Of a DNA stretch of 29,662 bases, positions 24,001-29,662 are shown one piece after another (positions within the stretch are counted from its first letter, which is position 1; each line of letters opens with the position of its first letter). The notes below the pieces were generated by a model. That model was not told where the DNA came from. It ran no database searches and saw only the letters and a program-made list of their open reading frames with translations. The position numbers were made by a program, and so were the translations under genes. The stretch lies in NCBI GenBank assembly GCA_036732565.1, contig DAINCF010000013.1, positions 1 to 29,662 on the forward strand, in the 5' to 3' direction. Source of the DNA: JAIVJN01 sp036732565 (GTDB taxonomy: Bacteria; Acidobacteriota; Vicinamibacteria; Vicinamibacterales; UBA2999).

Positions 24001-24102
24001 ATCGGCAACGGGCTTGGCGGTCATCCACGCGTGCGGGTGATCTACTGGCCGCCTGCTGGACCTGTGCAGCGGCTGGAGATTCTGCCGTTGGAGATTCCGT
24101 GA
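12025..24102 (+). CDS. Giant secreted multidomain DUF11-repeat protein (4025 aa)
   Basis: A signal peptide (about residues 1-51, core AALVVPFLGALVLF then GEAQ) predicts export. Domains in order: a Gly-rich domain (about 65-330, WGAGAGGS-type); a propeller-like module of a type common in Bacteroidetes surface proteins (341-712, RYWFFGQSGGIDF, VDMSLNGGLGDV); DUF11 unit 1 (718); a second copy of the module (852-1222); then 17 further DUF11 units starting at residues 1225, 1353, 1484 and so on. A terminal DLQITQEF module (3426) follows, then a C-terminal region with three Ca-binding DxNxDG-type loops (DVNGDGVAELI, DLDADGKAEVV, DVNGDGQLDLL) resembling FG-GAP repeats. Most DUF11 units carry a Cys pair, which suggests disulfide-stabilised extracellular sandwiches. 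No LPXTG, PEP-CTERM or type IX sorting tail is visible. The start is the ATG overlapping the ankyrin stop. Later ATGs at 12034 and 12076 are possible. The likely role is adhesion or a surface stalk. Confidence 0.93.
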   Translation: MTHMQTQRHSLVGHHWKMRARGLGRAARDAAALVVPFLGALVLFPTQGEAQVACAPDPGYTTCRAYVYTGADQALTVPPDVTAIKVKAWGAGAGGSSASPTIGAPGGSGGYVEGVLVVTPGSQYVVMTGEGGGGDGMPGSSTRCAAAYGFGGACAPIRGGAYVDGGGGGGLSGLFAGAAPVLATDNARAVLIAGGAGAGEGTNSCGVGSAAGGAGGNAFAGTMPDMRGVTGAFNGLGGSNPTGGGGGYLGGAGTGRLSTNAGCPLTSANGGSNFVALGVSATANLPGSEAPSVPNLTVKNPPRTTEPQYLAGVGVGTATVGLVGGDGLVIVQWAQPPLNTCTPPETRATQRYWFFGQSGGIDFGTTGTTATPILGNSSNNSEGSTVVTDSGGQLQFWSNGQSVFDRNGNAMPNGTGLLGAPSATQTVAAFPALGQPGKYFVVTTSTDVFFAATGPNNQLYYSVVDMSLNGGLGDVVAAQKNLSLGADNTASEALTAVPNADGTGFWVITYTNGSTNILAYEFDSNGPTGPVTTSTLPSANGNLLGTLNFSADLTQLVAMTGTSTSGLLRLLAFDAATGQITQRLSWSVGAPVGTVPYSADFSPSGDYVYASNLNTGGRLYRYHIAGATTGAQVKLTEEDLGTIDANSPVAQDGGQVRRGPDGRMYVAAYGTGTISVVNTPDAVSPGFVEGGFALAAGAISRYGLPQTVTGCPVPTSTDLSITKTDNSSRYAPGTNVTYSVVVANNGPLVATGASVSDPLPAGITTASWTCATTAGGGACGAPSGTGGINTTANLPVGGSVTYTLTMTVPTSFSSNLVNTAIVSPPPGLSETNSANNTAIDTDTLFVPALQTCTPDQVRLTQRHWFFGTQAGLDFGAAALGPPTGVTGAGSTPEGSTVVTDTLGQLQFWSNGTTIYNRNNQPMPNGTGLLGNPSATQTVAAFPAMGRPGVHFVVTTDSSHTAAQLRYSEVDMSLNGGLGDVVAGRKNLTLGAANTAFEALNAVPDANGTGFWVLTSTAGSPNFLAYAFNGSGPVTGTAVVTALPNANAGLSGFHRIQISPDLSQILFLSAPNPGQARLYLLDFNAATGQVVPRVSWLMPANSGVAYGADFSPSGRYVYVTTGAGPAATDGLYRYDIVANTTQATLEANAQFVTTNSPFSQIRRGPDGKMYIANTSTSSLSVLNLPEDPNPANVQFQLTGQTLATGTQAIAGLPEFVTGCPLPTTTDLAVTKTDGSATYTPGTNVVYTIVVTNNGPLLATGAQISDPLPAGITTANWTCVAAGGGACGAASGTGALNTTANLPVGATATYTVTMAMPPTATGNLTNIVTVTMAGGDSDPSNNTAQDVDAPAPQADLAVTKTDGSPTFTPGTNVTYAIVVSNTGPSAVTGAVITDALPASITTASWTCGAVTGGGVCGAPSGTGAINTTANLPVNATVTYTLTWTVPSSFAGNLVNTATVAAPVGVTDTNGANNNATDTDTPALQADLAITKASTPNPYVPGAAFSYTIVATNLGPSNVTGATVTDTLPAALALFTWTCAANNGGVCVTPSGTAPAINATVDLPVGGSTTFTVTGTMPPGTTGQLSNTANVAVPAGVTDSVPGNNSATDLNPAGPQADLRITKVSSPNPYVPGQPLTYTIVVTNAGPSNAPGSRVRDTWPAPFASFTWTCAPNGGGAVCQTPSGSGNIDALVDLPAGSSATFTGTGMVPASLTGVVTNTATITEPATVTDPVQGNNIATDNNPTNAIADLAITKAQTPDPYTPGSPLTYTIVVTNNGPSDAPNSRVQDAPPAGLTGVAWTCAASGGGASCATPSGATTVDALVTLPVGTSATFTVTANVPAGQTGVLTNTATVSPASGVTDSNYGNNTATVNSGPAPQADLGILKLVSPEPYRPGTTVAYTITITNAGPSNVVGARVQDTFPGPMSGFTWTCAGTGGATCGIASGASVIDALVNVPVGGVITFSASGIVPVSTTVTVTNVATVTPPLGTNDLNSTNNTSSAVSTPIYADLSITKVDAVDPVNAADIIVYTLTATNAGAFPATNVSVSDPLPAGTTYISASGAGWTCSLTMPTIGCTMPSLGVGPPSTITVTLRAPNQPGVITNTATVTAAEVDPNLANNTASEPTTITGLADLAITKVSTPNPYVPGTPFTYTIIVSNLGPSNVVGAAVNDALPAPLAGFSWTCTANSGAACSAASGTGPSINTLVDLPVGGSTTFLVTGTLASGTVGALVNTARVSSNVPDPVQGNNEATDINPAGPLADLRITKVSSPNPYVPGSPLTYTMVVSNVGPSDALGARVRDQWPAPFSGFTWTCAAASGAACVTPSGAGDIDAIVDLPVGGTATFTASGTVSPSLTGIVTNTATITEPPSVTDPVQGNNAASDNNPTGAIADLAIIKAQAPDPYVPGASLIYTLVVRNNGPSDAPFSRVQDTLPSAVTGVSWTCAPTSGAAVCHTPSGVNVIDAMVSLPSGASATFTITGTVGSSATGTLTNTATITATSTVTDPDQTNNIDTVNSAPSPVVDLAIVKTSTPEPYRPGTAVTYTITVTNTGPSDAIGAQVLDTLPAPMSGFIWTCGGVNGATCATPSGTGNINVLVDVPVGGTITFFASGIPTQTTTAVTNTATVTAPAGASEPNQTNNSASAPSTPILADLSITKVDAVDPVNAGDDIVYTINVSNAGPFPATNVRVDDTLPAATTFVSASGAGWSCGPNGSTLVCTLPSLGIGAATPITVTLRAPNDAQFVTNTAAVSASEFDPDLANNVALQPTQVLAKADLTISKVSTPNPYVPGTALTYTIIVSNVGPSAVADATVVDTMPSALSGVTWTCTPNTGGTTACGSAGGSGDINATVNLPSGGSVTFLVTGTVDPSTTGVLTNTATVTEPAGVFDPTPGNNEATDVNNANIVADLQVSKTATPSPFVPGRTLTYTIVASNAGPSDVVGGRVQDTFPAAFAGFTWTCVPSTGAVCGTTSGAGNINVLVDLPAGGSATFTSTGTVPSSYTSSANNSVTFTPPTDTHDPNKPNNTTTYENPPALIADLAITKLQSPDPYVPGAGIAYTLLVQNFGPSDVTNARISDTLPGVITGATWTCAAAGTGASCATATGVNVVDALVTLPVGTTATFTISGTALPSATGIVSNIAQVTEPVDVTDPVPGNNQSTVNSGGAPLADLSVVKTASMNPYVSGQPLSFTIVVSNAGPSDVPHAHVQDLFPAALSDFTWSCAPTAGAAACTVPSGLSMIDTYVDLPVGGAVTFTVTGTVAPDTSGPLTNTATVAPPIGINDPNHANNLSAVTLGANALADLSLTKTSAPNPYVPGSPITYTIVASNAGPSTLFGGRVRDGLPAVLQNPTWTCSAVNGTCPAASGSGNLDALVDIGPGGTVTFTITALVPAGTSGRLTNAATILPPAGTGDPNPNNNSAVEFNPSLPTPTPVDLQITQEFPGVAPPNGLLTFRLRTRNLGSGVAINPYITGMIPPGTTFVSVTPSAGGIANTPGNPPAPDPVTGYPIPGAATVPLLVTWPGLMKPGESHVVEFTVRVAPGTPTGQILWSCFWTWPQNEDVHHPNNVIDAYLFVHDGTSPVGDLSVQAGALSEGVVGTTLPTRVGVPVPMRFWATNHGPAATRGQYALILDTANTIEIVDVQLAQGWVSPSGPSSGVWDTGVVQPGQTVALDMTVRLLTPSAVELFAQRITGSPGDPNATNERATIVLDGYAPGMAGRWVAVGNVDGAGAGEILTGAGQGETPQVRVFTGTGADTGMRFFAYERPFTGGVQLASCDVNGDGVAELITAPGPGRAPTIRVLSLVGGVVTELIAFDAFETGFLGGASVACADLDADGKAEVVVGAGPGRAPEVQVYNVGLSSVTPRASFLAYEAGFLGGVRVAAGVYPGRAGWLDAFGIATTPGVGRAPELRLWTPTGAPVAQVVVSSATKGVLPTLGDVNGDGQLDLLLSPDDGRPELIRIFEIDSGEVMGDVPGNLPAFPVGIRTAVGVLSGGPGQPEIVIGNGLGGHPRVRVIYWPPAGPVQRLEILPLEIP
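13045..15696 (+). repeat. Tandem duplication of [propeller module + DUF11] inside the giant gene
   Basis: Module copies begin at the Cys codons at 13045 and 14578, and their DUF11 units begin at 14176 and 15697, giving a period of about 1.52-1.53 kb. Shared landmarks are W/HWFFG, EGSTVVTD, LQFWSNG, MPNGTGLLG, VDMSLNGGLGDV and RRGPDG(R/K)MY. The copies differ at many codons, so the duplication is not recent. Confidence 0.85.
16474..22299 (+). repeat. Higher-order repeat: three cycles of five DUF11 units
   Basis: DUF11 units begin (Asp codon of DLxITK) at 16474, 16867, 17260, 17653, 18040 | 18409, 18796, 19186, 19579, 19963 | 20332, 20728, 21118, 21511, 21904. Unit types recur in register: type A (STPNPYVPG), B (SSPNPYVPG), C (QxPDPY), D (PEPYRPG) and E (VDAVDPVNA), with E always 369 bp long. 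The cycle periods are 1935 and 1923 bp. The third cycle keeps A-B-C but replaces D and E with two other types. This shows block-wise amplification of five domains, not unit-by-unit growth. Confidence 0.85.
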
Positions 24103-24366
24103 GGCACGAGGGTTCCACACGGAGGTGCCTCACGAGGGTTCCACACGATGGTGCCACACGGAGGTTCAGTGCCGCACGGCGGTTCCGACGTGGGTGCCGT
24201 TCCGCAAGAAGCTTCCGAACGCTCCTTGGAACGCTCGTGCGGAACAGAACCTTCGTGAGGAACTCACGTCTGGGACCGAACCCTCGTGAGGAACGACGTG
24301 CGGAACCTCCTTGGGAACCCACGTGCGGAACCTTCGTGAGGAACCCTCGCGGGGAAGCGTCTTGAA
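24098..24366. repeat. Convergent (inverted) array of 13-bp repeats, array B
   Basis: This is the same family and layout as array A. The left part has GTTCCACACGGAG and GTGCCTCACGAGG-like units. The right part has GAACCTTCGTGAG and GAACCCACGTGCG-like units, the reverse complement. The turn-over lies near 24210-24235 (TTCCGAACGCTCC then TTGGAACGCTCG), matching the turn-over of array A (TTCCGAACGCTTG). A perfect 10-bp stem CGTGAGGCAC (24098-24107) with GTGCCTCACG (24125-24134) contains the giant gene's TGA stop at 24100-24102. It fills almost the whole gap between the two giant genes. Confidence 0.85.
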
Positions 24367-24399
24367 CCAATAAGGGTACGTCGAGCAGTGGTAACGAAC

Positions 24400-27300
24400 A
24401 TGCAGTCACTCATCATGACGAGATCATCCCTGGCGTCGTTTTCGGCCATCGCGTGCACTTCCGTCCGATGGCTGCTGCTCACTGCGATCGTGCTCGGCAC
24501 GGCGGTACCGGATGCCGCGGCGCAGTACGCCACCGGCGGCAGTGGCCTCTTTCGCAACCAGATTCTCTGGTTCAGTTGGGCCGCCGACAACGCTCTTATC
24601 CCGGACGGGACCGCCATCACGAATACCTATCCGGTGGCGGACAGGACACTCGCCGTCACGTGTACGATCCAGAACGTCTCCGGATCTGTGCGTGCCTATA
24701 GATCCGGTAATTGGGGCGGCGATTCGTTCGACAACCTGTACAACATCGGCGGCATCGACGGTCAAAACACGCTGGTCGCCGCGGTCAAGACAGGTACTCC
24801 GGGTACCCACAGCTTCGATTTCTCGTGCGCTGCGACGCTCGATGGCAACCCGCTGCCACTGCCAGGATTGGTCTTTGCCGATGCCGAAGTGAACGCGGGG
24901 TCCGAGTTCATCGACGCGACGATCACCGACGTCGGAACGACGTGGCGGATCATCGATCGCCTCCGCGACGCGGCCTGCACGAGCGAACAGCAACTGACCT
25001 TGAGTGCGGCCCCTGGTACCACCACGCTCCGCATGGGCATAGGCCTCCCGGGGAGTTGCGCCATCGGACCAGGCACGGTCGCGTTCATGGAAGGCGCGAC
25101 CTCCGCGCGCGTGACCATTCGGGCGACTGGCAACACCGCGGTTGCGCTGGGCGTCGTGCCGCCGGGGTACGATTACGGTGACGCACCGGCGAACTACGCG
25201 TCGGCCGCTCACACGGTCCAAGAGGTGTGGACCGGCGGCACCATTCCCCTTGGCACGACCGGTAACTACAGCCTTACCCTGGCCAGCCTCGGCAACCCTA
25301 CGTTCCATCTCGGTGCGAGCATCGACGGCGATGGCATCCAGAAGTTCTCGTTCGATGCATCGGGCGATGACACCAGCGCCACGGACGATGAGGACGGCGT
25401 CGTCATCCCGACGCCGGTGCCTGGTACGACCATACCAATTCAAGTAACGGTACCGACCGTCAATGCCGGCACGCGCCTGCAGGGATGGATCGATTGGGGC
25501 GGGGACGGGAGCTTCACCGAGCCGGGCGATCAGATTCTGACCGACGCGACGGTGGTGGTCGGTGTCAACACCTTCAACGTCTCGGTGCCGCCAGCCTTCG
25601 CCACTCCGACGTACGCACGGTTCCGTCTTGCCGATCAATCCGGTGTCGGTCCGAGTGGTCTCGTCACGTCCGGCGAAGCGGAAGACTACGCCCTCGTGAC
25701 TCCTGCCGATTGGGGGGATGCGCCAGCGAGTTACGGGACGTCGATCAACGGCAACGGGCCACGACATCGGGCCTCCGGCCCACATCTTGGCGCCGTGCCT
25801 CCGGATATCGAGCTCGATGGCAGCCCCTCGGCTGCGGCCAATGGCGACGATGCCGCAGGCGACGACGAAGATGGCGTGCTGTTGCCCGCCACCTTCATCT
25901 ACGGCAGGACGGCGCCGGTTCAGGTGACCGTCGGCAACGTGAGCGCTGGTACGCGACTGCAGGCGTGGATCGATTGGGCGGGTGACGGCAGCTTCGCGCA
26001 GGCTGGTGACCAGGTTCTGATCGATGCGCCGGTCGTCAACGGTGTGAACACGTTCAACGTGAGCGTTCCGGCGTCGGCCGCGGCGGCGGGCACAATCACT
26101 AATACCTACGCTCGCTTCCGCCTCGCCGACGCCTCGGGACTGGGCTTCACCGGCTTTGCCGCCTCCGGCGAGGTAGAGGATTACCAGGCCGTAGTGCAGT
26201 CGATCGCCGACATCAGCGTCACCAAGACCGACAACAGCCTCTCCTACTCGCCGGGCACCAACGTGACCTACACCATCGTGGTGTCGAATGCCGGGCCAGC
26301 CGGCGTGAGTGGAAACGTCGTGAGGATCATAGACCTGCGGCCGGCGGGTGCGACCGGCGGGACCTGGACCTGCACCAGCACCAATGGTGCCAATTGCCAC
26401 AGTACGGGCGGCACCATCTTGACGAGTGGAACGAACCAGATCGGCCAGTTCCCTGGCCAAACGGTGTTCCTCACGTTGCCAGCGAATTCGACGGTCACAT
26501 TCAGTTACACGATCACGATTCCCACTGCCTTCAGCGGGAATCTGGTCAACACGGCTACAGTCACGGTGCCGTCGACCATCGATCCCAATCAGGCCGACAA
26601 CACGGCGACCGACACCGACACGACCGCACCAGCGGATCTCACGATCACGAAAGTGAGCACGCCCAACCCGTACGTGGCGGGTGATCCGTTCAGCTACACC
26701 ATCGTCGCGTCGAATCTCGGGCCGGGCAACGCACCGAACGCCACGATCAGCGATACCACCCTGCCGTCCGCGGTGAATGGCTTCGCATGGACATGCACGG
26801 CCAACGGTGGCGCCTCGTGCGGCACGGCCAGCGGCACCGTCGCCGGCGGCTCGATCTCGACGCTGGCCAACCTGCCAGTCGGCGGGTCGGCGACGATCGT
26901 CGTGACCGGCACACTGCCGATGGGCACCACTGGCGTGCTGACGAACACCGCGACGGTCGCACCCCCGGCGAACGTGCCGGATCCGGTGATGGGCAACAAC
27001 ACGGCGACGGACATCAATCCGGCCCCGAGGTCCGCGGATCTGCGCGTTTCGAAGGCGAGCACGCCGAATCCGTACGTCCCCGGCCAACCGCTCACCTACA
27101 CGATCATCGCCAGCAACGCGGGCCCCGACGATGTGGTCGGGGCGCGCGTGCAGGACACGATGCCGGCGGACTTCGCCGCGTTCACGTGGACCTGCACGGC
27201 GAACGGCGGGGCCGTGTGCCCGTCGACGGGCGGCACGGGTAATATCGACACGCTCGTCGATCTACCGGTAGGGACCACAGCGACGTTCACGATCACGGGA

Positions 27301-29662
27301 ACGGTGCCATCGGGCTACACCGGTGTCGCGGACAACACGGCGACGATCACGCCGCCGTCGGGCACTCCCGATCCAGTGCCTGGCAACAACACGTCGATCG
27401 TCCCCAACCCGCCCAACGTGATCGCCGACCTCGCGATTACCAAAGCGCAGACGCCGAATCCGTACGTGCCGGGATCACCGCTGACCTACACCCTGCTGGT
27501 GCGGAATCTCGGCCCGAGCGACGCGACCAACGCGCGCGTGCAGGACACGCTGCCGGGGGTGCTGACCAACGTGACCTGGACGTGCGCCGCGTCCGGCGGT
27601 GCGTCCTGCGGGACGCCCAACGGCGTCAACGTCGTCGATGCCCTGGTGACGTTGCCGGCGGGCAGTGCCGCCACCTTCACGGTGACCGCCGATGTGCCGG
27701 CGAGTGTAGCGGGCACGTTGATCAATACGGCGACGGTGACGCCGCCCACTGATGTGACCGATCCGGATCCCGGCAACAACACGTCGACGGTCACGAGCGG
27801 GCCCGGGCCGGAAGCGGATCTGTCAGCGGTGAAGACCGCGTCGGTGGATCCGTATGTGCCCGGCACCGACCTCACGTTCACCATCGTTGTCAGCAACGCG
27901 GGACCGAGCGACGCGCCCAACGCGCGCGTGCAGGATCTTTTCCCGGCCGCGCTGAGCCACTTCACGTGGACATGCGCGCCCTCACAGGGGGCGGCCACGT
28001 GTGGGACGGCGAGCGGCCAGAGCCTCGTCGACGTGTTCGTCGACCTGCCCGTCGGTGGGGCCGTGACGTTCACGGCGACCGGTCTCGTGCCCGCAGATCT
28101 GACGGGGCCGCTCACCAACACGGCGACGGTCACGCCGCCGGTGCAGGTGCGCGATCCCAATCCACCGAACAACGCGTCGACGGTGACAATCGGTCCCGGG
28201 CCCCGTGCGGATCTGCGCGTGACGAAGACGAGCACCCCCAATCCGTATGTGCCGGGGTCGCCGATCACCTACACGCTCGTGTTCTCGAATGCGGGCCCGA
28301 GTGCAGTCGCCGACGCAGCCATCCAAGACACGTTGCCGGCCGCGCTGCAGAACGTCACCTGGACGTGCAGTGCGGTCAACGGTACGTGTCCGGCAGCAAA
28401 CGGCACCGGCCACATCAATGCGACGATCGATCTCTCGCCGGGCGGCACGGTGACCTTCACGATTGTCGGCGACGTGCCCGCGAACACGCGAGGCGTGCTG
28501 CTGAACTCGGCGACCATCGTGCCGCCGCAGGGCGTGATCGATACGACGCCCAACAACAACACCGGCGTCAACAGCAACCCGACCGTGGTCGTCGGTGGCC
28601 CGGTGGATCTGCAGATCACCCAGGAGTTCCCCGGCGTGGCGCCGCCGAACGGCCTGTTGACGTTCCGGCTGCGCACGCGCAATCTCGGGCCGGGCACGGC
28701 GATCAATCCGCACATGACGGGCATGATCCCGCCCGGCACGACGTTCGTGTCGGCGACGCCGAGCGCGGGCGGCACCTGCAACGTGCCGGGGAATCCACCG
28801 GCGCCGGATCCGGTGACTGGGTATCCGATTCCCGGCGCGGCGACCGAGCCATTGAAGTGCACGTGGCCCGGGCTGATGAAGACGGGCGACTCGCACTACA
28901 TGGAGTTCACGGTGCGGGTGGCGCCAGGGACGCCGACCGGGCAGATTCTGTGGAGCTGCTGGTGGACGTGGCCCGACAACGAGGACATCCATCACCCCAA
29001 CAACGTGATCGATGCCTACCTGTTCGTGCACGACGGCACGTCGCCGGTAGGCGATCTCCAGATTCAAGCGGCGGCTGCGGTGGTCAGCGAGACCACTCAA
29101 CCGATCAGCTACGAGCAAATTGGGACTCAGCTAGCGGTGCGTGTGGGGACCGAGGTCCCGATGCGCTTCTGGGCGACGAACCATGGCCCTGTCGCCACAC
29201 GCGGTCAGTACGCGTTGATTCTCGACACCGCGAACACGCTCGAGATCGTCGACGTGCAGCTGCCGCAAGGGTGGGTGTCGCCAAGCGGGCCGTCATCCGG
29301 CGTCTGGGATACGGGCACCGTGCAACCCGGCCAGACGGTCGCGCTCGACATGACCGTGCGGCTGCTGACGCCGGGCGCGGTGGAGTTGTTCGCGCAGCGG
29401 ATCTCGGGCTCGCCGGGCGATCCGAATGCGACGAACGAGCGCGCGACGATCGTGCTCGATGGCTTTGCACCGGGCAAGGCCGGCCGGTGGGTCGCCGTCG
29501 GTAACGTGGATGGCGCGGGTGCCGGCGAGATCCTCACGGGCGCAGGGCAGGGCGAAACGCCGCAAGTACGCGTCTTCTCGGGCACCGGCGCGGACACCGG
29601 CGTGCGCTTCTTCGCCTACGAACGAGCGTTTGCAGGCGGCGTGCAGCTCGCCAGCTGCGACA
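24400..29662 (+). CDS. Second giant secreted DUF11 protein (paralog), cut by right window edge
   Basis: The frame stays open from ATG 24400 to the edge, 1754 codons. A signal peptide (about 1-42, WLLLTAIVLGTAVPDAAAQ) leads a CshA-type adhesin-like region (about 43-250, ILWFSW, TCTIQNVSG, YRSGNWGGDSFDNLYNIGG). Two GEVED domains follow (about 257-435 and 437-600), each with W(I)DW-x-GDGSF and ending SGEAEDY or SGEVEDY. Six DUF11 units begin at residues 604, 746, 880, 1010, 1140 and 1271. The DLQITQEFPGVAPPNG terminal module begins at 1403, then the ATNHGPxATRGQYAL region and the start of the Ca-binding C-terminus. From residue 746 onward the order mirrors the third DUF11 cycle and tail of the upstream giant protein. 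An in-frame GTG at 24388 is an alternative start. Probably extracellular. The ligand is unknown. Confidence 0.92.
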   Translation, partial: MQSLIMTRSSLASFSAIACTSVRWLLLTAIVLGTAVPDAAAQYATGGSGLFRNQILWFSWAADNALIPDGTAITNTYPVADRTLAVTCTIQNVSGSVRAYRSGNWGGDSFDNLYNIGGIDGQNTLVAAVKTGTPGTHSFDFSCAATLDGNPLPLPGLVFADAEVNAGSEFIDATITDVGTTWRIIDRLRDAACTSEQQLTLSAAPGTTTLRMGIGLPGSCAIGPGTVAFMEGATSARVTIRATGNTAVALGVVPPGYDYGDAPANYASAAHTVQEVWTGGTIPLGTTGNYSLTLASLGNPTFHLGASIDGDGIQKFSFDASGDDTSATDDEDGVVIPTPVPGTTIPIQVTVPTVNAGTRLQGWIDWGGDGSFTEPGDQILTDATVVVGVNTFNVSVPPAFATPTYARFRLADQSGVGPSGLVTSGEAEDYALVTPADWGDAPASYGTSINGNGPRHRASGPHLGAVPPDIELDGSPSAAANGDDAAGDDEDGVLLPATFIYGRTAPVQVTVGNVSAGTRLQAWIDWAGDGSFAQAGDQVLIDAPVVNGVNTFNVSVPASAAAAGTITNTYARFRLADASGLGFTGFAASGEVEDYQAVVQSIADISVTKTDNSLSYSPGTNVTYTIVVSNAGPAGVSGNVVRIIDLRPAGATGGTWTCTSTNGANCHSTGGTILTSGTNQIGQFPGQTVFLTLPANSTVTFSYTITIPTAFSGNLVNTATVTVPSTIDPNQADNTATDTDTTAPADLTITKVSTPNPYVAGDPFSYTIVASNLGPGNAPNATISDTTLPSAVNGFAWTCTANGGASCGTASGTVAGGSISTLANLPVGGSATIVVTGTLPMGTTGVLTNTATVAPPANVPDPVMGNNTATDINPAPRSADLRVSKASTPNPYVPGQPLTYTIIASNAGPDDVVGARVQDTMPADFAAFTWTCTANGGAVCPSTGGTGNIDTLVDLPVGTTATFTITGTVPSGYTGVADNTATITPPSGTPDPVPGNNTSIVPNPPNVIADLAITKAQTPNPYVPGSPLTYTLLVRNLGPSDATNARVQDTLPGVLTNVTWTCAASGGASCGTPNGVNVVDALVTLPAGSAATFTVTADVPASVAGTLINTATVTPPTDVTDPDPGNNTSTVTSGPGPEADLSAVKTASVDPYVPGTDLTFTIVVSNAGPSDAPNARVQDLFPAALSHFTWTCAPSQGAATCGTASGQSLVDVFVDLPVGGAVTFTATGLVPADLTGPLTNTATVTPPVQVRDPNPPNNASTVTIGPGPRADLRVTKTSTPNPYVPGSPITYTLVFSNAGPSAVADAAIQDTLPAALQNVTWTCSAVNGTCPAANGTGHINATIDLSPGGTVTFTIVGDVPANTRGVLLNSATIVPPQGVIDTTPNNNTGVNSNPTVVVGGPVDLQITQEFPGVAPPNGLLTFRLRTRNLGPGTAINPHMTGMIPPGTTFVSATPSAGGTCNVPGNPPAPDPVTGYPIPGAATEPLKCTWPGLMKTGDSHYMEFTVRVAPGTPTGQILWSCWWTWPDNEDIHHPNNVIDAYLFVHDGTSPVGDLQIQAAAAVVSETTQPISYEQIGTQLAVRVGTEVPMRFWATNHGPVATRGQYALILDTANTLEIVDVQLPQGWVSPSGPSSGVWDTGTVQPGQTVALDMTVRLLTPGAVELFAQRISGSPGDPNATNERATIVLDGFAPGKAGRWVAVGNVDGAGAGEILTGAGQGETPQVRVFSGTGADTGVRFFAYERAFAGGVQLASCD
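26635..29662 (+). repeat. Paralogous block shared with the upstream giant gene (matches about 20332-23340)
   Basis: DUF11 units at 26635, 27037, 27427, 27817 and 28210 and the terminal module at 28606 correspond in order to those at 20332, 20728, 21118, 21511, 21904 and 22300. Protein similarity is very high near the end (for example GQYALILDTANT, GETPQVRVF and GGVQLASCD). The DNA differs mostly at third codon positions, indicating old duplication under selection. Confidence 0.8.

Noticed and set aside
24424..27087. Open frame of 887 codons antisense to the second giant gene
   Set aside because: Same cause: a shadow of repeated GC-rich codons on the plus strand.

Overview
The window is GC-rich DNA with long, dense reading frames and no tRNA, rRNA, CRISPR or transposase that I can see. 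The gene content points to a Gram-negative soil-type bacterium, most likely Acidobacteriota (possibly Vicinamibacteria). The evidence is an Oar-like TonB-dependent receptor with an N-terminal carboxypeptidase-regulatory fold, a two-component-propeller regulator fused to a sigma-54 activator, and giant DUF11 surface proteins. The phylum assignment is inference.

Layout. 1-2300: two minus-strand signalling genes, a membrane GGDEF protein cut by the left edge and a DUF4118/PAS/HisKA_3 histidine kinase. 2301-3584: a divergently transcribed MgtC/SapB-DUF4010 membrane protein. 3689-10987: an Oar-like TonB-dependent receptor (minus) divergent from a 1252-residue membrane regulator made of two 7-bladed propellers, Y_Y_Y, TM, PAS, sigma-54 AAA+ and Fis HTH. 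The shared 114-bp gap suggests that the regulator controls the receptor. 10988-11599: a gene-free stretch holding an inverted array of 13-bp repeats, a 16-bp palindrome and a GCGAAGGCGGAA-type repeat cluster. 11600-29662: a small ankyrin protein whose stop overlaps (ATGA) the start of a 4025-residue secreted protein, then a second 13-bp inverted array, then a paralogous giant secreted protein cut by the right edge.

The two giant proteins are the centre of the window. The first is: signal peptide, Gly-rich domain, [Bacteroidetes-type propeller + DUF11] twice, a further DUF11 unit, three successive cycles of five DUF11 units, a terminal module, and a Ca-binding FG-GAP-like C-terminus. The second swaps the N-terminus for a CshA-like domain plus two GEVED domains, but keeps one DUF11 cycle and the same terminal module in the same order. 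They look like extracellular stalk or adhesin proteins.

The most unusual non-coding signal is the pair of 13-bp-period convergent arrays. Each sits immediately 3' of a long gene, and in each the stop codon lies inside an arm of an inverted repeat. I know of no named family for them.
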